Positions 1 through 14,000 of a stretch of 64,000 nt of DNA are shown here, one piece after another (position 1 is the first letter of the stretch; each line of letters starts with the position of its first letter). The position numbers and the translations under genes are program-made. Source of the DNA: Asparagopsis taxiformis (taxonomy: Eukaryota > Rhodophyta > Florideophyceae > Bonnemaisoniales > Bonnemaisoniaceae); assembly GCA_030407315.1 (NCBI GenBank), contig JALQPE010002354.1, positions 141,954 to 205,953 of the forward strand, given 5' to 3'. The notes under the pieces were generated by a model. The model saw nothing but the letters and a program-made list of their open reading frames with translations. It had not been told where the DNA came from and made no database searches.

Positions 1-254
1 TTCAAAGTTTCACAGAAAACAAATTCCAGCGGAAAGGAGAACAGCTTGATTAGATCCATGACGCTCTGAAGATTGTCTATTTATACCACGTATATGTCCT
101 CTTACTCTTCCGTATTTTTTGGACGCAGAGTAATGCCGCTAGAGATCAATTCCAGAAATACTTTCTGTTACAGCTGATAGATACCCAAATGCCCGCAAAT
201 GGCAGAGAAATAATATTCATATACGTTCCTACCTGGGCAGACGTATTCTTGACT

Positions 255-724
255 TCAGATGGAGCACAGGGCAAATGTATAGAAAAGATTGTATCCGCTT
301 GATATGAAGAATGGATTCACACTGGAAGTAGTGTAACGGCGAGAAACAGCACAGGATTTTGGATTGTAACAAAATTTAGATCCCCAAATGGTACGAAGAG
401 GTCGGGTGAAGATCTGAAAACCTCTTTGAAATAGCTGTTCATCACAGAAAGTGATTGGAAATCGGTTGCCTAGTGGGTCTCCATGAGGATTTCGCGTAAA
501 ACTTGCGTCACGCAACGATACGGTATCGATAATTTTTCAGACAGGAATATGGTTCCTAGAGCATGTAAGCTCTCACCATCCAATTTTCTTGAACTGATAG
601 AAGAATCAGGCCGAGAAATAATATGAATACTCAAGGACTGAAGCTCGTCGAGAACGTATAAATTCATCCGGTCCTCTTCATAAAACAAATCGAAACGGGT
701 CGAATAGAACGACTCATGTATCAC
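255..724 (-). pseudogene. possible decayed coding stretch, unknown product
   Basis: Two overlapping minus-strand reading frames (724 to 470, then 515 to 255) could be one frame broken by a 1-nt shift near 480-515. The translation is not low-complexity, but I recognise no domain. It lies divergent to the coiled-coil gene that starts at 993. Positions 1-254 show nothing I can support. Chance open frames are a real alternative. Confidence 0.2.
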
Positions 725-992
725 GTGTAAAGTTCTAGAGAATTATTCAATCCGTTCAACTCATTTGCAGCCTATAGAAGATGGTAACCCATCATGCATT
801 GGAATTTGGAGGCTAGGATAGCATTCACAACTTAATAAACCTTGGGGAATCAAGGGAAAATGGATGATGCTCCGGAAAAAAGGTATAAGCACGGATCGAG
901 TGCTCAGAGAAGACTTCAGACTTTCGAAAGCATCAAATACACTGCAGAGGTTTTTCTTCAAGCTATCCGAATCACTGTGGTATTCAGACATC

Positions 993-2926
993 ATGCCATT
1001 GAAGAGAAAAGGAGATCAAATCAACAAAACTCCCGGTATCCATCAGCCAGTGCAGAAACTGAAGCGGACATCTTTTCAAAATGCACCAAGAAAGGGCAAT
1101 AAGCATTCTTCTCTTATAAATCCCAATCGTGTCGATGATTCTGGTGGAACGAGTACTCAGCTGCACAAACCGGTGATTCATAATCAGCCAACTGCATCGC
1201 CAATCCATTCGGAAGTTTATCCACATGATCGACCACGATATGACATATCATCTATACGGAGACTTCTCCTCGAATTTCAAAGCAGTCAAACAAACTTCAT
1301 CAAAGAAAGCCTCCATGAAATGGAAAAGAGCGTAGATAAAGTCTCTGCCAATGTGCAAAGATTGCAAAGCGAGGTTCAAACGCTTAGAGTTGTAAGTAAT
1401 TCTCCAGCTGCAACAGGCTCTACAGTTCGCAAGAGTGCCATTTCAGGGAAGAAGAACATCACGTATGATTATCTTCTTGAAAATGAGATTCCATACTTTC
1501 AGTTTGTGTTCAACTCCGAAGTAATATCTGCCGTGACAAGGTATGCAATTCTTTCAGAGCTCTCAGGACTGGTCTTGAATTCAGAAAACCTTGTGAAAGC
1601 TACAATAAGTTGCATTCGTGGAATGTTATTCGGATATATGCCTAAGGATAAGAAAACGGTTTTCGAATCTGGTCCAGGGGAAAGATTTTCTTTGCTCCGC
1701 CGAAAGGCTGTATACACAGCATTCCGCAGCATGTACAGAAACGATTTCAGACTTTTTCGGGATGAAGATCATGGATCTGACACGGCGTCTCTGGCTATTG
1801 ATGAGACCATTCGAGTCCAAAATCAAAGTATTTTGCAGGAAAACATACTTGCAGAAGATAAGGAGCGTTCAATACCTCGCCCAAAATGGCTCCGAAAAGG
1901 GTACGTCGAACTCTGGCATGTAGACTTCGTTCGAGGGTGGCTGGAGAAGACAGGAAGCGAGTATCGGAGCCCATGGCGATCTGGCTGCGATCGCATTCCA
2001 AACAATGGGTTCCCAAGGAATGTGATAGCAAAGTATGCTTCCATAAGACTTTGTAGACACTGGACGGAATATATGCACAATTTCAGGGAGCAAGCTCGCA
2101 TTACTTTTTTCACAGAGCTGGGGTACTTGTTCTCACCTTGGTCAGAAAAAGACGTTGGGAAGAAATTGGGGACTCCAAACATCTCCTTTGCTTTCCCTAA
2201 TGCATCGCACGCCTACGAAACTGTTTGTGAAATTCCTCTATGTACGAAAATATCGGCAGATAATTTCGTGAGTGATGACCAGAATATTTCTCTGTATCAA
2301 GGCGTTCTGCAGAAGAGCAAAGAAATGATACTTCGCGTGGAGCATGTTGTTTTCCTGCGAAGTACAGGCGGGAGTAGACGCGCCTCAAAGAACGGTCGTC
2401 CCGTTGTCTTGAGAAGAGTGATCAATTTTGTCCATGTAGCTTCCAAATTTCTCATTGCCTTTTTGGAGGAAACGATCATGATGGGCTTCTTGAAATACTG
2501 TCAGCACACAAAGGGTCACTTATATCATTGTACAGCCTTGCCTCACTTTTCCGTGAAATAGTCGAGGAGTTCTTCGAGGTTGCTGGGGAGGAAAAATTTT
2601 CTGGGAATTGTATTGGTGGTTTCGGAGACGATGAAGTAATGAAAAGCTCGGAAGAGAATACCTCCATTATGATGTATGATGAAACAGTGGTTTTGGAAGA
2701 TTTGAAGTTGGGGGACCTTGTCCCATCAATGACCCAGCGCCAACGGATTTTGAGGAAGATATTGACCGGAATGACTGAGATAGAATTTAACAGACTCCAT
2801 ATTGCTGACGAAGAGAATGGAACCGGTAGAAATTATATGACAGGTCGGGATCACTCCGAGGAAGTCGACTCGTTCTGTGAGGAATCGAGAGAAGATGAGC
2901 AGGATCTCGAGCAGTTCGACATGTGA
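993..2926 (+). CDS. coiled-coil protein of unknown function, one apparent frameshift
   Basis: I do not recognise the family. The frame is open from 864; the ATG at 993 (MPLKRKGDQ) is preferred because the upstream part is not protein-like. The N-terminus (about 90 residues) is basic and disordered. It is followed by a heptad-rich stretch (RRLLLEFQSS, then EMEKSVDKVSANVQRLQSEV) that should form a coiled coil, then a globular region of about 350 residues rich in Arg and aromatic residues. The first frame ends at 2561. A -1 shift in the T-run at about 2460-2464 joins it to a second frame (FGGNDHDGLLEILSAHKGS onward) that runs to 2926 with an acidic tail. The plan, basic tail then coiled coil then Arg-rich core, resembles the gene at 25063-27346, so both may be accessory proteins of transposons. 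That similarity is weak and by eye. Confidence 0.5.
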
Positions 2927-3690
2927 TTTCCGCATAATCCACGACACTTATGCGCCTCTTCATAAAGACTTCGGAAGCACTTTCGTCAATGAAGCACCTT
3001 CCACGCATCCGAACAGTTTTCTCCATAATGTTCTGAATGAAGCTAGAGTTCCTCAACTGACCTTTCAGCTTTTCGGGTACCCTTTTCAAAGCTCATGTTA
3101 CCGCAACCAGGCATCATGGGGGATTGGAAATGACTACCTCCATCCTCCGAAAATCTTGAATGAATGTTCAACTTTCATGAAAATGTAAGCAGCGATAGTA
3201 GTGGCGATGGAGCGGTTGAAAAGTGGTGCCGCATGCGGCTGCTGGTCCGAGCAATGCACAGGGATGAGAGATTATGGAGTAGAAAGTTGGTAAATCATTT
3301 TTCGGTATAAAAATGTGACGCAAGAATTTAGCAGCAGACATGGGGACTACACGGGAGGTGGGATTACGGGATTTAGCGCGGGATTGCATTCGGAGGTGAA
3401 CGATGACTGGAACGGCAGCGAAGCGGATAGTGGTTTTGGCAAAAAAGATAGTCACATTTACTCGTTAAACGAGATGGTCGACTTTTGTATCACGAAAGTA
3501 CAAAGGAATGGACATCGTCTCGATTACCGCCGAGCGGTTTTGGGCTGAGAGAAGCCGTTTGCCAAGAAGGTTTTGGAAAGCATACTCAGACCAAACAACT
3601 GAGGTAAATTCCTTCATATTCACCACGCAGTCTGCGGTGCAATACAAAATCGATCCGGTTCATCGCAGAGCTTTTCATTCACACAAATAC
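2927..3690. other. no recognisable feature
   Basis: Only short overlapping frames on both strands; nothing is supported here. Confidence 0.4.
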
Positions 3691-4990
3691 TCTATTCATA
3701 CATGCCATATGCACATAACGCCCCTGTCGCGTCGGATACCTTTACACAAAGCTTGCGCAAATGTGTGGGTAAGGTAGATCGCCTCACAATCGAATGCGAA
3801 CGAGCGGTTCATAATCGCGCTTAGCAGTATGGGAGTTGTCTTATGTCGCAGTGGGAAACTAGCAGATGCGAAGTTTGCAAAATCGGGCGCGTGCACAGCA
3901 AAGACAATATACTCATTCAGTTCTGTGGCGAGCATGTTAGAGTCATGTGGCAGTTGATTTCTCCATAGTAGGAAGATGATACAAGGCGAAAAAGACGCAT
4001 ATCTGACATGATGGGCTAACGCCAAACTAGGCGGCGGATGACATGGTGGGGATCACGAGTAGTGATCTGGTCATGTCTTTGGAGTAGGTAATGTAAGTCC
4101 GACGACGTGAGGATGCTTGATGACGGTTGGCACAAATCTTCAGCGACGTAGAGACTGTTGCTCACAGCGCCGGCGGAGAGCACGCGATGGAAAACAATAG
4201 TTGGTAGAACTTGTCCTTTTCAGAACACTTGTTCGTCCAGGTTCATCTCATGTGCTACCGGTGCAATTGAACGCTTGATTCGCGTGTATGCTCCCCGTGT
4301 TTGTGTGATGCCTGTTCGCTTGTAAAGTGGCGGTTTGACATGTACGCCACCGATTCGAATACTTGACCTAGGATGGAGAGCAATGCGTTAGGCGTATGCA
4401 AAAAACTCATCTCGATTGAGAAGATTGGCGATTGAGACGATTGGCTCCCGTTCAGGTATGAGAGCAGCTAGGATTGTAGAAATGAATTGATCTAAATCAT
4501 CAGTGAGGTGCATACACAGCAAAGGCTTCAGCGGAGCTTCACTGGAGTCACTCAAGGGCAGAGTAGCGGGTAGGGACAGCGGTACAGAGAAAGCAGCGCA
4601 AGTGAGATTATGAAGAAGATCAGAGACGCGGTTGTAGAGTCGACGGAGTGTCAAAAGGAGGTAATTTGAGAATTGAACGGCATGAGAGCTTACTGGATGG
4701 AAAGTTGATAAAGAATTTCGCAAAAATCTGCCTGTGTAAGCTAAAATAACTTGTCATTTTTGGAAAATATTTTGACAGCGAAGCTTGTCGGGATGCAAGT
4801 GACCTTGAATACCGTACCAGTTTGCTGATCGTGTGGTGTACCAGAATCCTTGGGGATCAGTTGAAAAAACTTGTGCGGATCGGGCGATGACACGAGCCAA
4901 CTTCAATGTGCATACGTGCCCGTTCTCAATCATAATGCGCGTGGGGTTTAGATTAAATTGAGCGTAGACGGTTCGTGTCGTTGAGATCAA
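3690..4990 (-). pseudogene. decayed host-type gene, product not identified
   Basis: Reading the minus strand from 4990 to 3690 gives successive protein-like stretches (4990-4754, 4723-4388, then in the same frame on to about 4035, then 4025-3696). They are broken by stops and frame changes. After the TAA near 4388 the frame continues as sensible protein (GGVHVKPPLYKRTGITQT) and then meets a TGA. Both stops are one C-to-T change from a Gln or Arg codon. I cannot name the family. The decay looks like that of the bromoperoxidase relic next to it on the same strand, so both may be old host sequence or transposon cargo. Confidence 0.3.
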
Positions 4991-5488
4991 AGAAATATAT
5001 CATGGACCTGTGTGCCGTGCACGGCATGCCGTCATATATTGTGTTCACACAGCCGCAGCCCGTCTTCTCAGGCGCTGTGTCGAGTGACCTCACGGTCAAA
5101 GAAATAATAGAATGAAGAGCTGGAAATTGATAGTTCCAATTCTGTGACATTGTTGGGATATGCATATAACCAGCTGGTTAGTCTGAGGAGACACAGTATT
5201 CTTTATAGTCTAGCTAGGAACCCGTTACCCCTGGCTGGCGAACTGCGATTTAGAAATGTACTTTGAAATCACACTCGCCTCATGGATACAGTTTTGATCC
5301 TTGAGGGTATGGGAGTTGGTCACTTTTACGATACAACATATTGAGATGAGGGACAAGTATGTCTGGGAGATGGGTAATCGCATGCTGTAGATTTCCTTCT
5401 GACCATATCCTGTTTTATTGAGTAACATTGCACGTAGATCAATACACTGAGAGCTGTATAACAGGATACGGATTACTGCTTTTTTAGG

Positions 5489-7061
5489 TGCAGATCTTTT
5501 CACCGTCAAACTTGCGAAGCGTCATGAGAAATTCTTCACCACACGTAAGCTTCTGTTCTTGCAAAGTACTAATATCTCCTCACCAACTTTGATACTTCCT
5601 AAGTAGTCCGGGTAGTAATGCAAGCCAGCCCGGTTTCGACCAATACTGATATCAGCGCACAGCTTATTCAGTTCACCTTCTACGGTCTACTTCTCATTGG
5701 TATTTACCTTCAACAGAGGCTTACCATCCGTGTCCCGAACGTGGCAGAAGTCGAGCTCATATTCATGGTCGAAGAATGCCTTGAGCACCGTCACACACGC
5801 ACCGGCAACTGTGGCATGACGTGCAGCATATGACGGGTACATCGGGCTTCCCTCCGCAAGCGCCATGGGCCGTAGTTACGTCTGGCGACTCTCACCCTCC
5901 GGTGAACAATCGTCTCGGCGTGCATGTTCATCATCCGAAAGCTTATTCTGCTCACAGTTGTGTTGCTCAATGCGTCACAGAATATCGCAGTCCAGGTCAT
6001 TCACCAGCTTCTCCACAGGGCAAACTTGGGATCACCGTTTGTCTTCTTGAAGCGTTCCACAAGCCCGCCGATAGCCTCCGGACGAAGAAGACGATGCAAG
6101 TTGCACCTTTGGAAGCGAAATGCCTTGAGTGCTCACGTAGCCACTTCCGTGCACAATGATAGGATGTGCGGTCCGCCAAACGTTGCAAATACTTGCTGCT
6201 TATCTACATCGTCATCAGCCTGGAACGAAATGTGTGGATCGAACGGCGCCTTGATGTAGAGGATGATGAAAGCATTCAAATATGCCTGGTACAACGCGTC
6301 GAAATGAACCCATGTCGCAAGGTTGCGTGGAGTTATAGTTGTAATGAAGCGGAACAGTGTATCATCATCGTGAATTTCACGTCGTAGTAAATCACAAGCG
6401 TTCTGCACATCTAGCCAGGATGCCCAAGATGTCATATAATCGCGTTTCGGCACTGCGACGCGGACACGCTGATCCATTCGCATACTTCCATACTGAATGG
6501 AACCATCCGAAATTTGCTGTGCATCGCCGATACCTTTCGTGGCTACGAGTAAGAACTGAGACAGATACGGGCCGAAGTTCTCACCGATCGTCACACTACG
6601 GAATACATTTTTCTTGGTATAAGGACACCCCTCAATCTAGCAATCTCTTCATCGGTCAATGTTGACAGACGCTGTGAAGGCTGCTCAATGAACTGTACCC
6701 AACGAGTGCGACTGATGGAAGCTGCGGTTGCACATCCATCACGTTCAAACTCTATGAACGGCACATCACGAAGAAGACCTATCTAATAGCTCTCTGAAAT
6801 CTCTGTGTCGAGGTCATCACTGTCGAGTTTCGGCGCCGGTGGTACGGTGACAGCTTGGACATCAGGGCCTTCTAGATCGTTTGTGAGACCGGCGGCTATG
6901 GATTCCCAGGGGCTCGTATCGGCAAAAGGATGCTTGTCACCCTTGGAAGCAATACCAGATATGAAGCGAGGATCCTCATCGATTCCAAGTTTAAGGCGTC
7001 TCAGCTCGAGAGGCCTCTCAACTCGTTCAGTGTCGGGGGAATTGAGTGATCTCAAATTCAA
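5489..7061 (-). pseudogene. vanadium-dependent bromoperoxidase relic
   Basis: In functional form the enzyme oxidises bromide with hydrogen peroxide using a vanadate cofactor, and is typical of red and brown macroalgae. Minus-strand segments in order resemble the family along its length: an N-terminal part (DLEGPDVQAVTVPPAPKLDS, 7061-6783), the RDVPFIEF helix region (6780-6600), the ENFGPYLSQFLL to FGGPHILSLCTEVAT core (6594-6133), the FNLHRLLRPEAIGG-like vanadate-pocket region (RCNLHRLLRPEAIGGL, about 6100-6050), the active-site region with SYAARHATVAG (about 5850, where a Gly before the catalytic His is expected but Arg is present) and a C-terminal GELNKL to GRNRAGLHY stretch (about 5670-5610). 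It is broken by a frame change near 6594, a TGA replacing an expected Arg codon after EVAT, a further stop after FALWRSW and a TAG near 5670. It is the strongest taxonomic clue in the window. Confidence 0.75.
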
Positions 7062-7613
7062 AGTCCAGTTGGATATGTTTTACAACTTCGCGGTCGTGTG
7101 AAGAGTGTGCAAACCGAGGCGCGCAGATTGCAAGAACTTTTTGTTTCGGAAACCCGCAAGTATGGGATCCTATAATCAGTTGGATAGTAGATGTAGCACG
7201 AGCCGTAATGGACATATTCAACCCGTCGCAAGTGTGATACTGTTCTGCAACCCCTGCCGGAATGTGTTGGTGATGGATAGACAGCTTTCAGCGTATGTGG
7301 ACACAAATTCAATTTCAATTGGCTGGAAAATTCAAAACTCAGGTACTATCATAACTTGTAATCCAAAATATCCACTCTCTGATATATCTCCCCTGCCTTT
7401 GCCGAATAAAAGTTGAATCACACAACTACTTCAATGCATCAATGGCACGTTGGGCTTACCTCTTTAATTGAATGGAAACGGCGCGTGAGTTTCCCACAGT
7501 ATTTGACCCTCATTCCCAAACTGCAAATTGCTTCCAGAAGTATCATTGCTTCATTGCCTAGCAAACACCCGACTCTATGCTCCTGGAGCTAAGGTGCCTT
7601 GATTCGAGGTGAG
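7062..7613. other. no recognisable feature
   Basis: The stretch between the bromoperoxidase relic and the 3' end of the next minus-strand gene holds no frame or motif I can support. Confidence 0.4.
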
Positions 7614-10399
7614 CTATATATCGTGTGTACGCAAGTCATATTCGAAGCTATAGAACACGTGTTCTTTGTTCTCCTTTCCTCTCTGCATTGATGTGTAAAG
7701 ATAGGCATGCGATTGACTCATTGCGTACAGGTCAGCATCTTCTATTCCAAGTTCCGCGTGTGGCAAGTCGCCACGAATGATAAAAATAGAGAATGGAGGA
7801 ATCTCGATAACTGTGGAAGAGAGTGTACCAGCTATACTGCTGACGATTTCATGAGGTCCAAACATCATTATATGACTCTTGTCCCATACACGCATATGAC
7901 ATGAGTCGTGTCCAGATATGTATATTCCATATTGGGCTTCAAACGTAGAAGGGCACCAGGCAGTGTCTGAATTCTTGTAAGGAATAACAGGGGAGCAGGT
8001 TCGAGGTGCTTGACGTGGTGCATTTTTAGTTCTTCGCATAGCAACAATCCCTTCAGATGGAAACCGTAGAGGTTTTGAATTGTTCCTGTCTTCTATTATG
8101 CTCTCTCCCAAAGCGCCAATATAGACTTCCACTCGCCGCAGACATTTTTCAATAGATTCTGTTTCCGGCATATCCATTTCATCGAAGTTAGCAACATAAA
8201 TTCCTTCAATATCATGACCATGGGAACTATTCTCATCTTCGTCGTCCCCCAGAATCACCCATGGACTCGTATCGCCACTACGTGGAAATGCAATGGTGCA
8301 TTTGCTCAAAATGAAATCAATGTCCTTGAAAATGTGCGAGCCTTTTGTTATTTCGGGTAAACAAATGTATCCGTTATGCTCCAAGCGAGCAATACTTTGC
8401 AACCGGAAAGCATTAAACGACAGATCAACATCAGATGATGGGAAAAGGTATAGAGCTGCGCAAGAAGCTGTAATTTCTTGCCGAATAACAGTCATTTCCG
8501 TTTTGGATACTACACCTTGCCAGGTCGCATCAGTCGAGCACGCTGTTGGGAGGTCTGAGATGCATGGTACATTTGGTAGAATATCACATTCAGACCCATT
8601 AGACCCTGGGACGACCATTTTTTCCCCAAACAGGCTGATGAAAAACGTCTTTTTGTCCCGGTGTATTTCGAAGGTGGTATATACGCAGGGTCAGAAACCT
8701 TGGAGCGCCTCCGAACTGATACCTTGTCATTACTACTGTCTCCATTGTTGTCTGGTTCATTAACGTTAGTTTCAGACTGACCATTTTTGCTCGAAACAGA
8801 GATAACATTGCGCATGAATATTGCAGGGTCAAAATAATTTGGATCACGAGCATGAGATTTTCCCAGTTTGCATACCGAAGCAGCCTCACCAACCCTTGCT
8901 TTGGCAACATTAGAATTGTATTGGTCACCTGTTCCCCAGAGAAGAGCAAATGAAACGACTACATCGACAAGTAAATACCGCCGGAAACATGGTTGTGGGT
9001 GGGAATCCAGGCGAGAGCAAAGAAGGTGATGTAGTCTGATTGGTTTTCTAGTTGAACCTCTGGCAGCCAACGAGCCTTGGAAGGACTGCTTGGCAACTGC
9101 CAGGAGTTGGTGAACAAATTGGAAGAGAACATTGACTGTATTTTCAGTCTTCTGAGATGGCAATCTCTCCAATCTGTTCAGATTACCACTGCACTCCCTT
9201 CGGTACAAAACTAATAGCATAGCACATTTCTCCTCATCGTTAGCCCGTGTAAATACGTCCAGGCCAAAATTCTGCAGTGTCCAATACTTTGATGTCAGTC
9301 TGACGTTGTTAAATGTGAACTGCTCCATGGAAATTCGATATGCGATTGGAGTAGCAAATAGCCCCATAGATGCAGTGATGTAGGCTGCTTGACGTTTTCT
9401 GAAACTGGATGTTACACGTTCAGTACCTCCGATGACCTCAGAATCCCATTCAGGACAGTCTCTTCTCAATGTTTTTGAGCTCTGGCAGTAGCCGATAAGT
9501 CTGACATTCTGCGCTCTGTCAATGATTGAAGCCTGTAGAGGCCACAGATGAGAATGCAATTGGCCAGATCTGACACTCTCCAGCACAGTTCTTTCATTAC
9601 CAAACTCATATAGACACGCTGCAACAAAGCTACGTGACAAGCACATATTGTCTGAGAATGACATAGCGCGTGTACCGTAGTTCCCCAAATTGCTCACTGC
9701 TCCAATCATTATTTTCTCTAACGGGGTTAGATTCGATTTATGACGTTCTCCACATGGTGTAAAAATTGTGCATGGTACTCCTGCATCCATATTAGGTATG
9801 TTTCTCGGCCCTGTAGTCTCTTTCCTCAGCTGCATAAAAGCAGCAACAAGCTGCACTCCACCTATCAATTCGAATCTACATTCCTGTCCAGTATCATGAG
9901 AAGAAGATGTACAGTCTGATTCACTGTCGAGACGGCTGTGTGGTTGTTGCACTGGGCAGACAAGTATTTTACCGGAGTAATTCAACCAACCACTTTCCAA
10001 TAGACTTCTCTTCAGCATCTGAACTTGTCCACTGTCAACATTGCGCAAAGGAAGTTGCGGATGCGAAAGCTTCAACAGCTCATCCTCCGAGAGCATTACT
10101 GGTACCAACCTATGAGGTATTAAATGCATTAAGTTCACCATTGAGTTTTCATGAGAGAATATCGTTTCGAGCTGTGCTGAATACTCAGAAAAATGCTGAG
10201 TTGTCCAGGGCTTATTTATACTCTGTGAAAGTGCGTATTGAGAGATTTCTTTCCTTGGCTCTTTTTGGGCAACGGTCCTGCGCTTCGGAGATTCATGCTG
10301 TTCATCGGATGCGGGCAATCTGGAAGTTGTGGACATCATATCCGTCGTATTGGACTGTCCAGGTCTTTTGCGAGTAGTGGCTTTTGGATCTGCTTGCAT
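7614..10399 (-). CDS. ParB-like N-terminus plus cupin-like C-terminus, one frameshift
   Basis: Two minus-strand frames (10399-8510 and 8618-7614) overlap by about 110 bases. A -1 shift at the A6 run at about 8633 (LGKK then MVVPGSNGSE) would join them into a protein of about 930 residues. The N-terminal part has a ParB/sulfiredoxin-like pattern: LRNVDSGQVQMLKRSLLESG with a following strand ILVCPV, then FELIGGVQLVAAF where ParB proteins have their G-x-x-R helix. The Arg is missing, so this call is weak. The C-terminal part ends with IPPFSIFIIRGDLPHAELG, a pattern seen in double-stranded beta-helix (cupin/JmjC/2-oxoglutarate oxygenase) folds, preceded by His-rich GHDSCHMRVWDKSH. The gene is head-to-head with the transposase at 11010, so it is probably a partner gene of that element. 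Neither domain is secure; DNA binding and oxidation are inferences. Confidence 0.45.
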
Positions 10400-11009
10400 G
10401 TTGAAATAGGTCGTAAGGGAGAGTACACTTCTCTAAGGCCGTATGGTGCAAAGCCAGTGGAGCTTGCACAATATTTATCTCATGGCATTGAAAAGCTGCA
10501 CGTCTAAAAAGTTTACTGTTCATATTTTGAGTGAAGCTTGGTATTGAGAGAAATTACAGTAGGCAGACTAGAAGCTCACGAAGGAGCAAGAGAAGATATA
10601 CATATATCAATTTTTTGCATTAAATTGCAACCCTGCTTCTAAAATTGGCAAGGTAGCTAATTTTTTTAAATGAAATTCTACTTTTTGAATCCATTGTGCT
10701 TATGAGGGGTATGTTTTCGGATATTGTTTCGAGTCCGTGGCTGCAGATATCCGGATGTACAGAATATGGCCTGCAGGACAGAATTCATCTCCGGAGAGCC
10801 ATATGACGAGGGCTAAAAGTGGCACAGAATAATTGAAATAGAAGTTCTATACAGAGAAATGACTGGTGATCTGCCAATAACATGTAACGATCCTTACGAC
10901 GGACCGGCTCCCAACGCCAGCAGAAACTTTACAAAATCCTAAGAGGACAAGCTCTTCAAGACACATTTAGAATACCCACATTTCCAAAAGAGTCTCAGAC
11001 TGTGAGAAA
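10400..11009. promoter_or_regulatory. intergenic region between divergent transposon genes
   Basis: About 610 bases, AT-rich in part, lie between the start of the minus-strand gene (10399) and the plus-strand transposase (11010). The position implies that both promoters are here. I see no recognisable box. Confidence 0.35.
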
Positions 11010-14000
11010 TTGCAAAGTTCGCAGCCACACCCATCTTTGATGGGGCGCCACAAACCTCAACTCTTTCGTGAACGTCGGAGAAGGTCGCTTCGATCTGGAT
11101 GGGAAGATCTTGCAGGAGGTAAACAACAATATTCTAGTCTTTTTCGAGGCCTCGAACCCAATGATCGCAGACGCTCCCAGTCTATTGCTCTGAATTCCAT
11201 GCCTCTGCCTCGCGGCGAAACATCTCCCCGAGGAAAAGAAAATTTCTCAGCGCGGCAATATATCCAAGATTCAAATCCCTGTGAGATTATCTTCGATACC
11301 GAAAGGAACAGCCCGTTGGAATTGCCGTTCCTCACACACAACACGTTACAAAACACCAACGCTATCCATGAATCTTCACCGAGATGGAACGAAACATACT
11401 CATCAGATGGAGAACTACTGTGTTCAGAAGGGGATGAAAGCGATGAACAGTCAAATGTCTGGAACTCTGAAAATCAATCTACTCAGAAAGGCATAAATGG
11501 AGAATATGCTGATGGAAGGACGATTCAAATGCTTGAAGAAATGGAAAAACAGTTGAGAACGCTATTGTCTTGGCCAAAAATGCTTTCAATCTTGTCTGTT
11601 TCAGGCATAGATCGTTTCACTGTCAAACAGTATGAACTTTTTATTTCACTGGCAAGGTCTCTAGACGATTCTCATTCATTTCCATCTTACTCAACAATAC
11701 ATGGTTCGATATGGAATTGCCTTCTTGATGTATGCTTTCCGAAGTCTCATGTGGTCAAGTTTCACCCGACTTCGAACTTTCAGGAGGTAGAGGCCTCTGA
11801 ACAGAGCACTGGTGCAGAATTATCATCAGCAGTCACTGGAACATCGAACTCCGGAGATCCCCAGGCTCTGTCGTCACCGAACCAGAGGAAACAATCCGTA
11901 AGAATTGTACTGCCTTCCGAGTGGGTGAGGAAGGATATCGCTACTCTAACGTTCTTCGAAGAAATATGCAAGAAGCATTCCGATACGGAAGGGCCTTCGA
12001 TTGAGAAATCTCCTGCAGTAACTATGAGGGAGAATTTTGCTCTTCCTTCCAGGCAATTTTATGTACTGGGTACCTCAGGACTTGAAAGAGGAGACTTGTC
12101 CAGGAGACATTATTTCTTTTCCGTGCAGAAGTTTACCACCGACAATTGAAGGTTTTTCACTTGAGAGGTATGGATGGCGATGTTCGGAGCCATCTACAGC
12201 AGAGAATGTCACGATGTTAACAGGGAAAATAGGAACAGTCTGGATGGTCGGAACATGCGACATTTCTTCCAGTTCAGAGAAGAATTCAAACGAGAGCTTG
12301 GACGCTGAAGTGCGGATCCAGTTCGAAGAAATCGCCCAACGTTTCTCATCTGAACAGCCTAAAGAACATAACTATCCGACTCGGAAGCTACGAAGAGTGG
12401 GCTTAAACAAGAGAAGGGGTGCGTTATACTCTAGTGGAAAAATCTCCAATATGCAATCTTGTACTAGTGGAACGAACGATGGGAACAACACCGAACTTCT
12501 CGAACAATTGAATACAAAATATCCTTCCGTTTTACCAGGCGATCTCTGTGCTTCAATATATCCTTTCGCTGAGTCCCATGCGCCCAGGGATGGAAAACAA
12601 GATCCTTCTTGTTACTTTGTTGCACGATTCTGGAAGGGTCGTAACAGGGATGATATGGAACGACTAATCTGGATGGAAGTTAAAAGTAATTCGAGAGATA
12701 CACCCAATGATCAAGATCCAGATGGTGAAGGATTCGGAAAAATATCAAGTTGTAACCTGCTCTACGAATGTACCGTGGTGGGGTTTGCGAAAAAAGTACA
12801 GACTAGTTCTTTACGAAATGAAATCGAAAATGAGCTTGCACCTCAGCGCGAGATCGATCATTGCTCAAAATTGCATTCAGTATCTGGGAGTCTGGAAAAC
12901 GGAAAGAATTTCGTAATATATCGAATGATGCTTTACCATGATGACTTTAACCCATCCTCGTCTTTGTATTCGCAAGGATCTGCGGGTGGCGTTTATATGG
13001 TTCCGTTGGGTCTATCTTCCGCAGCCCGGAACACCCCATCCTCAACACGTGTTATTTCAGTAACACCACCAGGAGTTAATTCAACAAAAGTATTGAAATA
13101 TATTGTCGAGGACCTCGTTGAGGGTACTGTGAATGGAGTTGAATGTGTGAGTCCATACGGTGACGACTTGGTAGCATTCATAGATGTAACTGCATGCGTT
13201 GCTGATTACCCTGCAGCAGCAAGCGCTGTGGATGTCATGGGACATATTTCAAACGTTCCATGCACTCACTGCATATTTCCAAGACGCCGAAACGACATTG
13301 GGAGTGCTCTTGGGTATTCAACTGATTTGCACTCGATGAGACCTTCCCAATTTCGATGTGCACAAAGAACCATAGCGGTAAGGAAGAATAATTTTATGGT
13401 TCGAGATGCGCAGTTGCTAGGAATGAAACCTGGAGGAGTAGATTATCTTGAGGAGTCACCCTACTTCATGCTCCACAATGAACTGTCGAAAAAGAGGCAT
13501 CTGATTCCTCTGACAAATCAAAATGTTCCTGTTGTTTCAGGGATTTTCGATCCTTACAGAAACTCAGCAGTGGCTCCAGATCACCTATTCATGGGTCTTG
13601 CTCGCAATTTACTTGACCTATGCTTCTCTCGCCTTACTACCGATGAGGTTCGAATGTCCGTTGACATAACTATATGCGGAGCGTTACGGTCGAACAGGCT
13701 GCAACGTCAGGTAAGCGTGTATAACATACAGAGAAAGAGTTTGAACAGCATGACAATTACTGGTGTTTTTAGTGTTCTCCTTGTTTCTTCACGAGTTTTC
13801 CATCAGCAATCAGAACTTGTTGACATATTCTGCGTTCAACTTCTCCAGGAACTGTCCAACCTGGTCTCTGAGACATACTGGTGGCCCAAGACGGAAATTG
13901 ACGGACAATTGGCGGCTCCGTACAGTTCAGATGGCGGTCTAGCCCTTCGAAACGAGAAACTTCATAAAATGGCAACTAGGTATGTGAGTTCAGTCCATTC

